Part shown: in pieces, positions 1 through 7,884 of the stretch
Layout: each line of letters starts with the position of its first letter
Numbering within the stretch: position 1 is the first letter of the stretch
DNA from: Lachnospiraceae bacterium NC2004
GTDB taxonomy: Bacteria > Bacillota > Clostridia > Lachnospirales > Lachnospiraceae
Direction: 5' to 3'
DNA: 64,000 nt
Assembly: GCA_000621905.1 (NCBI GenBank)
Contig: JHXB01000007.1
Span: forward strand, 1 to 64,000
Notes under the pieces: generated by a model
Databases searched by the model: none
Told to the model about the DNA's origin: nothing
What the model saw: the letters and a program-made list of their open reading frames with translations, nothing else
Program-made: the position numbers and the translations under genes

Positions 1-272
1 TTATAATTGATGAAATAGGATACATGCCAATCGACACAGATACAGCAAATATCTTTTTTCAGCTAATAGCAAGACGATACGAGAAAAACAGCACCATAAT
101 CACTACTAATATGCCGTTTTCAAAGTGGGGTGAGTTCTTCGGATCTGCAACCTTAGCAAATGCAGTATTGGACAGGCTGCTGCATCATTCAAGTATTGTA
201 TCTATCAAGGGACCGTCATACCGAACCAAAGACATTCGGTCCTTGTTGGAATCTCAACCTACGGAGGAGTAG
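1..272 (+). CDS. istB: IstB-like ATP-binding protein, C-terminal part (IS21 family)
   Basis: This is the 3' end of a transposase-helper ATPase; the gene enters from the left edge and the open frame (codons from base 3) has no start in the window. The visible part begins at a Walker-B-like I-I-D-E-I-G-Y. It then shows the IstB signature: T-T-N-M-P-F-S-K-W-G, and L-D-R-L-L-H-H followed by I-K-G-P-S-Y-R. In IS21 elements IstB loads the IstA transposase onto target DNA. The istA gene would lie upstream, outside the window. The stop is TAG at 270-272. Whether the element is intact cannot be judged from here. Confidence 0.9.
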   Translation, partial: IIDEIGYMPIDTDTANIFFQLIARRYEKNSTIITTNMPFSKWGEFFGSATLANAVLDRLLHHSSIVSIKGPSYRTKDIRSLLESQPTEE

Positions 273-331
273 GTGGAAAATCCTACATTTTTATTTTCCA
301 CTTTTCCGACATTTTTATATTGACATTTACA
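273..331 (+). mobile_element. putative right end of the IS21-type element
   Basis: Directly after istB the sequence has short repeated blocks (GTGGAAAAT, ATTTTCCACTTTTCCGACAT) and reaches TGACATTTACA at 321-331. Read from outside inward this would be an end starting TGT, that is, a 3' CA end, as is usual for IS21-family ends with several inner transposase-binding repeats. The left end is outside the window, so the exact border is inferred. Confidence 0.4.
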
Positions 332-470
332 ATTATTAATATTTTATTTGATTTATTGCAGTAGAAATCTGCCGACATTATCATTGGGGTTGTTAGTACA
401 TTATTTAGGAATCATCATCTTATTTTTGAGTAAATCATGACAATCCTGCAGGACCTTTATCACAAATTTG

Positions 471-561
471 GTTGTTTGTCAAACAACTAATAGTTGTTAA
501 ATAGTACGAAAATTGTCGAATTAACAACTCACAGTTGTTTTTAATACAACTAACAGTTGTT
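471..561. repeat. cluster of four palindromes with AACAAC half-sites
   Basis: Four inverted repeats are built from the same half-site. They are GTTGTTT-GTC-AAACAAC (471-487), AACAACT-AAT-AGTTGTT (482-498), AACAACT-CAC-AGTTGTT (523-539) and TACAACT-AAC-AGTTGTT (545-561). Each has a 3-base centre. They lie between the IS element and the mazEF promoter. They could be operators for a dimeric regulator or part of mobile-element debris. The rest of 332-634 shows no gene. Confidence 0.75.
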
Positions 562-634
562 GGACAGTGGTATTAGTGGATGCTATCATTTTCTTATAAG
601 AATTATTGAATGTTTTATAGTTTAAAAATACTAA

Positions 635-663
635 TTGCATTCGGGTTTGTTATACAGTATAAT
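635..663 (+). promoter_or_regulatory. sigma-A type promoter of mazEF
   Basis: TTGCAT (635-640) and a perfect TATAAT (658-663) are separated by 17 bases. They lie just upstream of a strong AAGGAGGTG ribosome binding site (676-684) and the antitoxin start at 690. The same -10 context (AGTATAATGTATATACAT) also occurs in front of sodA. Confidence 0.7.
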
Positions 664-689
664 GTATATACATCCAAGGAGGTGATTTT

Positions 690-932
690 ATGCAACAGGT
701 AGCAATAAGATCCTGGGGTAACAGTCAGGGAATACGTATTCCTAAAGATATATTAGAGAAAATGCAACTAAAAGTTTCTGATGTTTTGGATTTAGAAATA
801 AAGGACGACACTATAGTTCTAAAAAAACAATTTGTTCATAAATCCTTTGAAGAAAGACTTGCTGAATACAATGGAGAAATATCACTTTGCGATTTTGATT
901 GGGGTGAACCGGTAGGGAGAGAGATGCTATGA
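690..932 (+). CDS. mazE: MazE/AbrB-type antitoxin
   Basis: An 80-residue protein with an N-terminal SpoVT/AbrB swapped-hairpin DNA-binding fold: residues 1-45 contain R-S-W-G-N-S-Q-G-I-R-I-P-K, the classic MazE/ChpR signature. The acidic tail (E-I-S-L-C-D-F-D-W-G-E-P) is the kind of peptide that wraps and blocks the MazF toxin. The gene has its own promoter and a strong ribosome binding site. Its stop overlaps the toxin start as ATGA at 929-932, so the two are translationally coupled. MazE normally represses its own operon together with MazF. A decayed copy of the same C-terminus lies at about 3274-3325. Confidence 0.93.
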   Translation: MQQVAIRSWGNSQGIRIPKDILEKMQLKVSDVLDLEIKDDTIVLKKQFVHKSFEERLAEYNGEISLCDFDWGEPVGREML

Positions 933-1240
933 AAGATTTTTATCAAGGAGACATTATTAAAATTTCAAGCTATAAAAAACAATTATTTGTAATAGTTAGT
1001 AAAAATGCATTTATAAGAGCAACAGGTATATTTCATGTATGCCCATTACTTCCCAACGTTCAAGCCGGTCCTATACATATTCCGGTGCAAGGTAAAAAAG
1101 GTGAATCTGGAACTGTAATATGTGAACAGATAAAGGCAATTGACCCTAATGCACGAGGTTGCAACAGAGTAGATTCTCTTGCCTACGAAGATGTTATGAA
1201 TGTATCCGATGCTGTACAAGGTGTATTTGAATACGATTAA
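929..1240 (+). CDS. mazF: MazF/PemK-type mRNA interferase toxin
   Basis: A 103-residue type II toxin of the MazF family. The N-terminus K-D-F-Y-Q-G-D-I-I-K-I matches the first strand of the family, and the central G-E-S-G-T-V-I-C-E-Q-I-K-A-I-D block is the usual conserved core. Members cleave mRNA at short specific sequences when free of antitoxin. The length is normal (about 100-115 residues). The start codon overlaps the mazE stop by four bases. It looks intact. Confidence 0.92.
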   Translation: MKDFYQGDIIKISSYKKQLFVIVSKNAFIRATGIFHVCPLLPNVQAGPIHIPVQGKKGESGTVICEQIKAIDPNARGCNRVDSLAYEDVMNVSDAVQGVFEYD

Positions 1241-1299
1241 AGGTTTTTAGGGCACTCGCCCATGGCAGAGAACACATTAGTGAAAGGATTGGTGGTATT

Positions 1300-1494
1300 A
1301 TGGGTGGACAGGTAATTATGACAAAAGCGAAGGAGATTCTTAATAGCGGGATTGAGCAAGGCATTGAACGTGGATTTGAGCAAGGTAGAATCCAAATGGT
1401 TGTTGATTTAGTTAACGATGAGGTGCTATCTATTGAGGAAGCTGCTGCAAGAGTAGGATTGACTGTTGAAGAGTTTAAGAAGCGAGCTGAATAA
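1300..1494 (+). pseudogene. C-terminal remnant of an Rpn/PD-(D/E)XK nuclease-transposase family gene
   Basis: A 64-codon frame with I-E-Q-G-I-E-R-G-F-E-Q-G repeats followed by E-A-A-A-R-V-G-L-T-V-E-E-F-K-K. This tail is typical of Rpn-type recombination-promoting nucleases, whose N-terminal catalytic domain is absent here. The second copy at 28318 still has an N-terminal fragment beside it. This copy has two fewer heptad-like E-Q-G-I repeats. The frame may still be translated, but no nuclease residues remain. Confidence 0.65.
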
Positions 1495-1570
1495 CATACA
1501 TATATAGGATTGGTGGTACCATTAACAAGCTTAAAACCCACATGAATTGTGTAGAGTAATCAGAATAAAT

Positions 1571-1600
1571 AAAATGCGCCGTCATGTGCCGGCGCATTTT
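1571..1600. terminator. GC-rich hairpin with A/T tails
   Basis: AAAATGCGCC (1571-1580) pairs with GGCGCATTTT (1591-1600) around a 10-base loop. This is a bidirectional intrinsic-terminator shape. It is a sister of the hairpins at 3331 and 28601. Confidence 0.65.
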
Positions 1601-1738
1601 CATCGTTATATTACTTCACTGCCTCGTCGTACTTAGATGTAATAACCTCCTTCATTAATAATAGCATCCGATCTGTTTCGCACATTGGCGTCCTATTACT
1701 TATTATCTCATATATTTGATATATATCAAGTATTGATA

Positions 1739-3079
1739 CTACATTGTTATATCCTCAAGTACTCCTATATCTTTCTCCTGCTTTATAAATGATATCATAT
1801 ATACAGGAAGGTATGTTATCTTATCTTTGATATCAATATTAGCGTTAGACATCACATACCCTTGCTTTATCTGATATTCTGGATTGTTAACCGCTTTTGA
1901 CATTGCTGAATGTATTGTATAATCTTTACCGCTCTTAACTTCAATCGGGACAACCGACATTTCTTGCTCAATCAAAAAATCCAGTTCTCCGTTCTTATGA
2001 CTGTTATAAAAATATAATGATATATCAAACGTATTTAGCTCTTGTGCAATAGCATTTTCATATATTCCACCCAAATTAACTGTAATATCGTCGGTAAGGA
2101 TCTTTGCCCGTATAGAATTGCCATATTGACATGTAAGCAAACCAACATCTGATGAGTATATCTTTAACAAGGTACTCTTAGTATTTTGCTTTAAAGCCAC
2201 TCTTGGTTCAGTAGTGTTGTATACCGGGATACTAACTCCTGCGTATGTAAGCCATAAAAATGAATCCTCAAGTCTTTCAAATCTCAAACCTTTCTTTATA
2301 TCACTGTAATTAAACCTGCGGTTCTGCTTCATTAACTGCGCTGGAATCTGGTTATATATTTCTACTAATTTAAGTTTTTTATCGATACTTTCATATTTAG
2401 TAAAGTCTCTTTTATACAATTCAATTATATTGCGCTGTATATCTGAAACAGTGCTTATGTTACTTGTATTAACATATTCTTGAACTGCATCAGGCATTCC
2501 ACCTACCACTAAATATCTTTTGAAATGTTTTAGCATCGCTTTATGTACACTTTCCATAACAGGTTTCTTCTCGTCGTAACAAGTGTGCAAATACTGAATA
2601 ACATCATCAGTTACTCCGGACGCAATAAGAAACTCGTTAAAATCAAGAGGATACATTTTGATTTCAGTTAGGTAACCTATAGGAGTTGATCTCAGGTTCC
2701 TTAGTTCTACACCTAAAAGCGAACCACTCAAAATATATCTATAGCTTCCTTCATCCACCCAAAATTTAATTCGAGTAACAATATCCTTATACTCTTGAAC
2801 CTCATCAATGAAGATAACAGTCTCATTCTTTTTAAATATATGATTGCTTACTGCAGAAAGGCCAATTACCAGGTCTTGAACACTTCTACATTGATCTATA
2901 ATATCAATATACTCAGAATTATCAATCAAATTAATCTCAATATAATCCTGTTTTTGGGCCCGAAGCCTATCTCTTATAAGCCATGTTTTACCAACTTGTC
3001 TCGCCCCTGTAACTAACAACGCATTTGATGAATTAGATAACCATTGATCTATTTTATCACTCACTGTACGATATAACAT
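1739..3079 (-). CDS. AAA-family ATPase with C-terminal DUF4143 (nuclease-like) domain
   Basis: A 446-residue protein. The Walker A motif G-A-R-Q-V-G-K-T is at residues 25-32 and a Walker B V-I-F-I-D-E-V-Q-E near residue 93. The C-terminal part carries G-E-L-D-F-L and P-I-E-V-K-S-G-K, the D...E-x-K pattern of PD-(D/E)XK-like folds found in DUF4143 proteins. These orphan ATPases are common and variable in gut clostridia; their role is not settled, and defence or mobile-element functions have been suggested. I chose the ATG at 3079 because GGAGGTGAT precedes it; the open frame extends 22 codons further without such a site. Repeated TGTCATTTTTGCAA-like sites lie upstream. Confidence 0.85.
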   Translation of the reverse strand: MLYRTVSDKIDQWLSNSSNALLVTGARQVGKTWLIRDRLRAQKQDYIEINLIDNSEYIDIIDQCRSVQDLVIGLSAVSNHIFKKNETVIFIDEVQEYKDIVTRIKFWVDEGSYRYILSGSLLGVELRNLRSTPIGYLTEIKMYPLDFNEFLIASGVTDDVIQYLHTCYDEKKPVMESVHKAMLKHFKRYLVVGGMPDAVQEYVNTSNISTVSDIQRNIIELYKRDFTKYESIDKKLKLVEIYNQIPAQLMKQNRRFNYSDIKKGLRFERLEDSFLWLTYAGVSIPVYNTTEPRVALKQNTKSTLLKIYSSDVGLLTCQYGNSIRAKILTDDITVNLGGIYENAIAQELNTFDISLYFYNSHKNGELDFLIEQEMSVVPIEVKSGKDYTIHSAMSKAVNNPEYQIKQGYVMSNANIDIKDKITYLPVYMISFIKQEKDIGVLEDITM

Positions 3080-3128
3080 ACAATCACCTCCGATAAGTCC
3101 TGTATTTATAAGGATTATATCATCACAG

Positions 3129-3239
3129 TGACATTTTTTCAACAATAATCCTCTTCATAATGTCATTTTTGCAATAGATATTTCGCTTAAAATGACATTT
3201 TTTCTGTTACTTTTATCGGTAAAATGTCATTCTTGCAAA
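3129..3239. promoter_or_regulatory. repeated T-G-(A/T)-CATTTTT sites upstream of the ATPase gene
   Basis: Four related words occur within about 110 bases: TGACATTTTTTCAACAA, TGTCATTTTTGCAATAG, TGACATTTTTTCTG and TGTCATTCTTGCAAAAA. They lie just upstream of the chosen ATPase start on the minus strand and read as binding sites for a repressor or as a short degenerate repeat. No regulator gene is adjacent. Confidence 0.45.
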
Positions 3240-3273
3240 AACGTGCTTATAAAGCTTAATATGATGAACAAAT

Positions 3274-3325
3274 ATCAATTTGTAATTTCAATTGGGGCGA
3301 TCCGTTAGGGAGAGAGATGTTATAA
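3274..3325 (+). pseudogene. mazE C-terminal remnant
   Basis: In one frame the DNA reads D-E-Q-I-S-I-C-N-F-N-W-G-D-P-L-G-R-E-M-L-stop. This matches the tail of the MazE at 690-932 (E-I-S-L-C-D-F-D-W-G-E-P-V-G-R-E-M-L). Nothing of the rest of the gene, nor a toxin, follows; a GC hairpin comes next. It is a scar of a second mazEF copy or of recombination between copies. Confidence 0.75.
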
Positions 3326-3330
3326 TAACA

Positions 3331-3353
3331 ACGCGCCGGCACTGCCGGCGCGT
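3331..3353. terminator. strong GC hairpin
   Basis: ACGCGCCGGC-ACT-GCCGGCGCGT is a perfect 10-bp stem with a 3-base loop. It lies beyond the stop of the first sigma-fusion gene (3392, minus strand) and after the mazE remnant. The T-run is weak, so it may act as a stabiliser rather than a classic terminator. The same hairpin family recurs at 1571 and 28601. Confidence 0.55.
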
Positions 3354-3391
3354 TTGCGTCATCTGTTGAATACAATGATTTATATCATACC

Positions 3392-5347
3392 TTACAGCGA
3401 TATGCAAATTGATTCCACACGATATATAGTTTCATTTTCATCAACGTATAGCGTTACGTAATTATAAACACCTTTGCTTTTACAGGCTTTAAGAACTGAA
3501 TATATATTACTTTCTTTATAAAAAACTTTATTATATATTGGCTTCTCGGTAAAAATACAGTTCTCATCAACCTTAAGACTAATCTTATTCTTCTCTAACG
3601 GTCCTAATTTTTCCCCAGAAAGAACCACCGTGTCATTTGAAACCTTTGCCTTCATATAACCACTGCCTATAAAATCTTTAGCTCTACCAGAAGGCTTTTT
3701 CTCTACTAACCAGTTACTAATAATATAACCTTTACGCGTGTAGGGTATTACAACTCCTTCAGAAGTTCTCCACTCAACATGAGCAGGTTCTACCTCTATA
3801 CTATCATTATTGATGTAGTCAACTTGCTTAGTCGTGATATTTTCTATCTCACCATCAGCTATAATTCTGTCAATCTGAACAAACTCTCCGTCATCATCGT
3901 ATTTCCTAATAACATATCCATCCTCAGACAACATGTCTATCCGAAAATCTAAATTTCCATCATACTCAAATACAGTTTTTAACACGCCATCAAAAACTGT
4001 ATATATCCCATATATATCGACAATTCCCGCGCTAAAGGTAGAATAACAATTATCATAATCTTCATAATCAACACATGCACGAGCTCCAATTACCAATTCA
4101 TCTACATCGTCATTATTAAAATCATAGTACGCATACATAGTCTGTACATCATGCATAGGAACAACAAAGTATCCAGCCGGCGAATCATGTTCTATTTCGT
4201 CTTGCTTAGCCCATTCATTATCTGATGCATTCTCTAAAAGCGTACTTAATTCATCTTCATATATCGATTCTGATGACTTTGTATCACTTTCAGATGATGC
4301 ATTTTCGCTAACACTGTCTGAAGAAACATCTTCCTTACCACTACCTGATGGTTCTTCGAAACTCTCATTTGAAGAATAACTCGAATCTGACTCACTACTC
4401 AAATCATCACTATATTTTTGATATATATTGCTACCAATTACAGCACCAACACTTGTAGAAATTATAATAATTATCATTACAGCAATTGATTTGATTATCG
4501 AAGTTCCTACAGTTGACGATACCGAAACACTTGTCGCCGTAACAGACATACCAGTAACTCCGTTAGAAACTCCGCTAACAGCTCCCGGATTGCTTGCGCT
4601 AGACGCTAAATATCCCGCATTTGAAACATTGTCAAATGATTGCGCAACTACCGACACATACTGCATCTTGGTTGCAATGCTGTTGTATGCAATCTGTGCA
4701 TCTGCGATGCCAAGTGAAAACCCTTCCATGTACATACGAACAGCAATAATAATTGTTGGGATAGTAACAGAATGAAGTCGAATACCTTCTCTTTCTTCTT
4801 TAGCAATAACAAGCTCTTGTAACTTCTTTCTAGCATAGTTAAGGCGAGATTTAATTGTACCGGTAGATACGCCCAGTGTCTCTGCTATATCAGTTACACT
4901 CATCTCATCATAATAATACGCCACTACAACAGCACTCTGCTCAGGTGGTAATTCATCAAGCATATCCTTTATAATATCAGCTGTCTCACGTTCCTCCATC
5001 TCGACACCGGGTTGAACTGACTTATCAAGGCACTCTTGAACCTCAAACAGACCTTCGCCTTCATCAGAAACCAACACATCTCTTTGCTTATTAAATATCT
5101 TCATTCCCTGGCGATATGCGATACCACCAAGCCAAGCATAGAGATTGTTAGGATCACTGAGAGTACTAAGAGATTTGGATGCTGCTATATACACTTCCTG
5201 CAAAAGATCTGCCGCGTCATCGTAATTCTTCATAATTGCTCTGGTCTTAGCAAACACATAATTGTAAGTCTCGTTGTATATAGTATTAAAACCCTCTTCA
5301 TTACCATTAATCCATTGATTAACAGCTAACGCAAGATTCTCATCCAT
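3392..5347 (-). CDS. membrane-tethered ECF sigma factor, paralog 1
   Basis: A 651-residue fusion. Residues 20-85 are sigma region 2 (D-A-A-D-L-L-Q-E-V-Y, Y-A-W-L-G-G-I-A-Y-R) and residues 127-180 are region 4 (L-P-P-E-Q-S-A-V, V-T-D-I-A-E-T-L-G-V-S-T-G-T-I-K-S-R-L). A conserved amphipathic stretch follows (191-228), then a linker, one predicted transmembrane helix (about 283-305, very Ile-rich), a Ser/Asp-rich stalk, and an outer domain with Y-Y-D-F-N-N-D-D-V-D-E-L, an acidic calcium-loop-like motif. Normal ECF factors have about 160-200 residues, so two thirds of this protein is extra. The start is the ATG after GGGGGATT; an in-frame ATG 14 codons earlier lacks a site. The sigma part is almost identical to paralog 2. 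Binding to RNA polymerase and release by proteolysis are inferred. Confidence 0.85.
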   Translation of the reverse strand: MDENLALAVNQWINGNEEGFNTIYNETYNYVFAKTRAIMKNYDDAADLLQEVYIAASKSLSTLSDPNNLYAWLGGIAYRQGMKIFNKQRDVLVSDEGEGLFEVQECLDKSVQPGVEMEERETADIIKDMLDELPPEQSAVVVAYYYDEMSVTDIAETLGVSTGTIKSRLNYARKKLQELVIAKEEREGIRLHSVTIPTIIIAVRMYMEGFSLGIADAQIAYNSIATKMQYVSVVAQSFDNVSNAGYLASSASNPGAVSGVSNGVTGMSVTATSVSVSSTVGTSIIKSIAVMIIIIISTSVGAVIGSNIYQKYSDDLSSESDSSYSSNESFEEPSGSGKEDVSSDSVSENASSESDTKSSESIYEDELSTLLENASDNEWAKQDEIEHDSPAGYFVVPMHDVQTMYAYYDFNNDDVDELVIGARACVDYEDYDNCYSTFSAGIVDIYGIYTVFDGVLKTVFEYDGNLDFRIDMLSEDGYVIRKYDDDGEFVQIDRIIADGEIENITTKQVDYINNDSIEVEPAHVEWRTSEGVVIPYTRKGYIISNWLVEKKPSGRAKDFIGSGYMKAKVSNDTVVLSGEKLGPLEKNKISLKVDENCIFTEKPIYNKVFYKESNIYSVLKACKSKGVYNYVTLYVDENETIYRVESICISL

Positions 5348-5440
5348 AAAATAATCCCCCATCCAAAGTAAATTAACATTGAAATGCACATATATATAAT
5401 GTATTATATAAGTATCAAAGTATAATGCGAGGTGATAGTT

Positions 5441-5644
5441 ATGACTTGTTCTGTAGTATTAACCGAAGAAGAAACTTGGTATGTTGCAACAGACACAACT
5501 ACTGGTATTGCATCACAAGGCAAAACAAGCAAAGAAGCTCTCTATAATCTAAAAGAAGCCTTGGAATTGTATTATGAAGATATTCCTTCTGAAGAAAGAG
5601 TTTCGTATCCTACAATGCTTACAACATTGGAGGTGATTGCCTAA
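5441..5644 (+). CDS. hicB: HicB-type antitoxin
   Basis: A 67-residue protein of the HicB partial RNase-H-like fold: W-Y-V-A-T-D-T-T-T-G-I-A-S-Q-G-K-T-S-K-E-A-L-Y-N-L-K-E-A-L matches the family pattern of a short sheet followed by the E-A-L helix. The ATG at 5441 follows GAGGTGAT; a GTG three codons earlier is less likely. Its TAA shares one base with the next ATG. The gene lies on the plus strand between two sigma-fusion genes that run the other way. Confidence 0.85.
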   Translation: MTCSVVLTEEETWYVATDTTTGIASQGKTSKEALYNLKEALELYYEDIPSEERVSYPTMLTTLEVIA

Positions 5645-5856
5645 TGCCTTCAAAATACCCAGTACTCTCTTCTATGGAAGTAGTAAAACGACTTGAGTCA
5701 TTTGGATTTGTCTTCGTATCACAAAAAGGCAGTCACAGAAAATACAAAGATGCCACTCATGTTGTAATTATACCAATGCATTCCACAATTGAAAAAGGTA
5801 CTCTTAAAAGTATTCTTTCACAAGCCGGTATATCACTGGAAGATTTCATGAAATAG
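5644..5856 (+). CDS. hicA: HicA-type mRNA interferase toxin
   Basis: A 70-residue double-stranded-RNA-binding-like toxin. G-S-H-R-K-Y carries the catalytic histidine of the HicA/YcfA family, and the usual I-P-M-H and I-E-K-G-T-L-K-S-I-L-S-Q-A-G-I elements follow. HicA cleaves mRNA until HicB binds it. It is translationally coupled to hicB (1-base overlap); the order is antitoxin first. It ends 59 bases before the stop of sigma paralog 2, which is convergent. Confidence 0.92.
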   Translation: MPSKYPVLSSMEVVKRLESFGFVFVSQKGSHRKYKDATHVVIIPMHSTIEKGTLKSILSQAGISLEDFMK

Positions 5857-5915
5857 AATAAAGAAACCCTATCGTTATCATATATTGACAGATTCCTAGA
5901 TATCTAGTTGTTATT

Positions 5916-7805
5916 TTACCAACCATATCCCATATTCCATAAATCCATTCGATATGCTCTTCCGTCTTTATCCAGATACAAGCATCCTCCTCCGTTCCCA
6001 CCGTATGCCAGGCCAACGCTCGACGCATCACTTTCTTCTGAATACTCATAGGTATTTCCTCGCATAGCTCCTGACCTTTGTACAAAATGTTCATCAAGCT
6101 CATACTTATCATTTACTCTATGTGGCTCACCATCTTCATCCATGCCATCAATAAGAAGAATAAATGTGGATCCATCTATTTTATATACAGGTTCTGCCTG
6201 ATAATACGTAGGTAAATCAACAACCCTTCCACCATCTCTATATTCAGGAATACTTATCCCGTCACTATTGCTCCACTCTAAATATGACACCGGCTTATCT
6301 TCGGTCCTATCATCAGTTTCTTTCGTCTCTCCATTTGCCAGAATTCTGTATACTCCATGAGAATCACTATATCCTTTTTCCCATATAGCTCCTGGTCCAT
6401 TATCCTTTGTAAAATCTTCAATCATCTCAGGTTTATTATCAACCAACGCATAAATTCCACATATATCCATAGAAGAAGAAGTCGTTCTGTAACCACCATT
6501 TTTATCGGCAGAGCGAGCACCAACTACTATTTCAGGAATCTCATCACCATTAAAATCGTAATAAGAATAATATACCTCAAAATCTGTAAAAACTTCCTCA
6601 ACATCATACGGACAATCGCTATAACTCTTAATCTGCTCTAAATATGTCTCCCCCATATCCGATAGGTTATCAATCACATCCTTAAAAGCATCCTCATATT
6701 GCTTTTGAGGATCTTCATCTCCCAAGGCATCGTTACTAGCTGCATCTCCAGATGAGTTATCACCTTGAGAGTTATTACTCTCATTATTTGCTGAGGAAGT
6801 ATCATCTCTTTGAGCTGAAGATGATGACGAGTACTCAATCTTATCATGATACTTTTGATATGCCTTCTTTCCTATTACAACACCACTGGTTGAAGAAATT
6901 ATAATAATTATCATTATAGCAATTGATTTGATTATCGAAGTACCTACAGTTGAGGATACTGACGCACTAGTTACTGCAGCAGACATCCCGGAGCTACCAC
7001 TTGCAGCACCACTAATTCCTCCATGATTAGTTATATTTGATCCCAATGAACTCATGTTGGAAGCATTGTCAAATGTATATGCTTCTCCTACACCTTGAGA
7101 ACCCACTACAGAGGCATACCCCATCTTGGTAGCGATACCGTTATATACAATCTGAGCATCCGCAACATCAAGAGCGAATCCTTCCATATACATGTGAACA
7201 GCAATAATAATTGTTGGGATAGTAACAGAATGAAGCCTGATACCTTCTCTCTCTTCTTTGGCAAGAACGAGTTCTTGAAGTTTCTTTCTAGCATAGTTAA
7301 GGCGAGATTTAATTGTACCGGTAGATACGCCCAGTGTCTCTGCTATATCAGTTACACTCATCTCATCATAATAATACGCCACTACAACAGCACTCTGCTC
7401 AGGTGGTAACTCATCAAGCATATCCTTTATAATATCAGCTGTCTCACGTTCCTCCATCTCGACACCGGGTTGAACTGACTTATCAAGGCACTCTTGAACC
7501 TCAAACAGTCCTTCACCTTCATCAGAAACCAACACATCTCTCTGCTTATTAAATATCTTCATTCCCTGACGATATGCGATACCACCAAGCCAAGCATAGA
7601 GATTATTAGGATCACTGAGAGTACTAAGAGATTTGGATGCAGCTATATACACTTCCTGCAAAAGATCCGCAGCATCATCATAATTCTTCATGATTGCTCT
7701 GGTCTTAGCAAACACATAGTTGTAAGTCTCATTGTATATAGTATTAAAACCCTCTTCATTACCATTAATCCATTGATTAACAGCTAACGCAAGATTCTCA
7801 TCCAT
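5916..7805 (-). CDS. membrane-tethered ECF sigma factor, paralog 2
   Basis: A 629-residue protein. Residues 1-180 are practically the same as paralog 1, including the DNA sequence, with sigma region 2 (20-85) and region 4 (127-180). The predicted transmembrane helix is at about 291-312 (I-A-I-M-I-I-I-I-I-S), followed by Y-Q-K-Y, a Ser/Asn-rich stalk and an outer domain containing Y-Y-D-F-N-G-D-E-I-P-E-I-V-V-G-A-R and D-I-C-G-I-Y-A-L. The latter motifs are shared with paralogs 1 and 3, but the rest of the outer domain has diverged. GGGAGAG precedes the ATG. It lies 79 bases after the LRR gene and may be the end of the long operon. Confidence 0.85.
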   Translation of the reverse strand: MDENLALAVNQWINGNEEGFNTIYNETYNYVFAKTRAIMKNYDDAADLLQEVYIAASKSLSTLSDPNNLYAWLGGIAYRQGMKIFNKQRDVLVSDEGEGLFEVQECLDKSVQPGVEMEERETADIIKDMLDELPPEQSAVVVAYYYDEMSVTDIAETLGVSTGTIKSRLNYARKKLQELVLAKEEREGIRLHSVTIPTIIIAVHMYMEGFALDVADAQIVYNGIATKMGYASVVGSQGVGEAYTFDNASNMSSLGSNITNHGGISGAASGSSGMSAAVTSASVSSTVGTSIIKSIAIMIIIIISSTSGVVIGKKAYQKYHDKIEYSSSSSAQRDDTSSANNESNNSQGDNSSGDAASNDALGDEDPQKQYEDAFKDVIDNLSDMGETYLEQIKSYSDCPYDVEEVFTDFEVYYSYYDFNGDEIPEIVVGARSADKNGGYRTTSSSMDICGIYALVDNKPEMIEDFTKDNGPGAIWEKGYSDSHGVYRILANGETKETDDRTEDKPVSYLEWSNSDGISIPEYRDGGRVVDLPTYYQAEPVYKIDGSTFILLIDGMDEDGEPHRVNDKYELDEHFVQRSGAMRGNTYEYSEESDASSVGLAYGGNGGGCLYLDKDGRAYRMDLWNMGYGW

Positions 7806-7884
7806 ATAATCTCTCCCAATACTAATCTTTAACTAATCTCTTTAATACACTCTCCATTAATAACATTTATTAATATCCATTCTC

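Larger units (their letters stand above)
1277..1636. repeat. duplicated segment, partner at about 28294-28664
   Basis: About 360 bases are nearly identical to the stretch between the Rpn remnant and the 3' end of sodA. It contains the same small frame (1300-1494), the same text around ACCATTAACAAGCTTAAAAC, the same GC-rich hairpin, and then bases 1611-1636, which match the last codons of sodA on the minus strand (Y-D-E-A-V-K-stop). The real sodA is at 28643-29257, so this is a partial copy that carries a sodA scar. The match ends at about 1636. Confidence 0.85.

Noticed and set aside
471-561. possible CRISPR array
   Set aside because: Palindromes are 15-17 bases with irregular spacing (11, 41 and 22 bases between centres) and no spacers of even length; no cas genes.
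1194-1541. 115-codon minus-strand frame
   Set aside because: Overlaps the end of mazF and is antisense to the Rpn remnant; the same shadow appears at 28161-28571 because the segment is duplicated.
5365-5427. weak TACTTATATA match upstream of sigma paralog 1
   Set aside because: Only part of the second block matches, and no AAAACC lies at 16 bases; not counted as a sixth copy of the motif.
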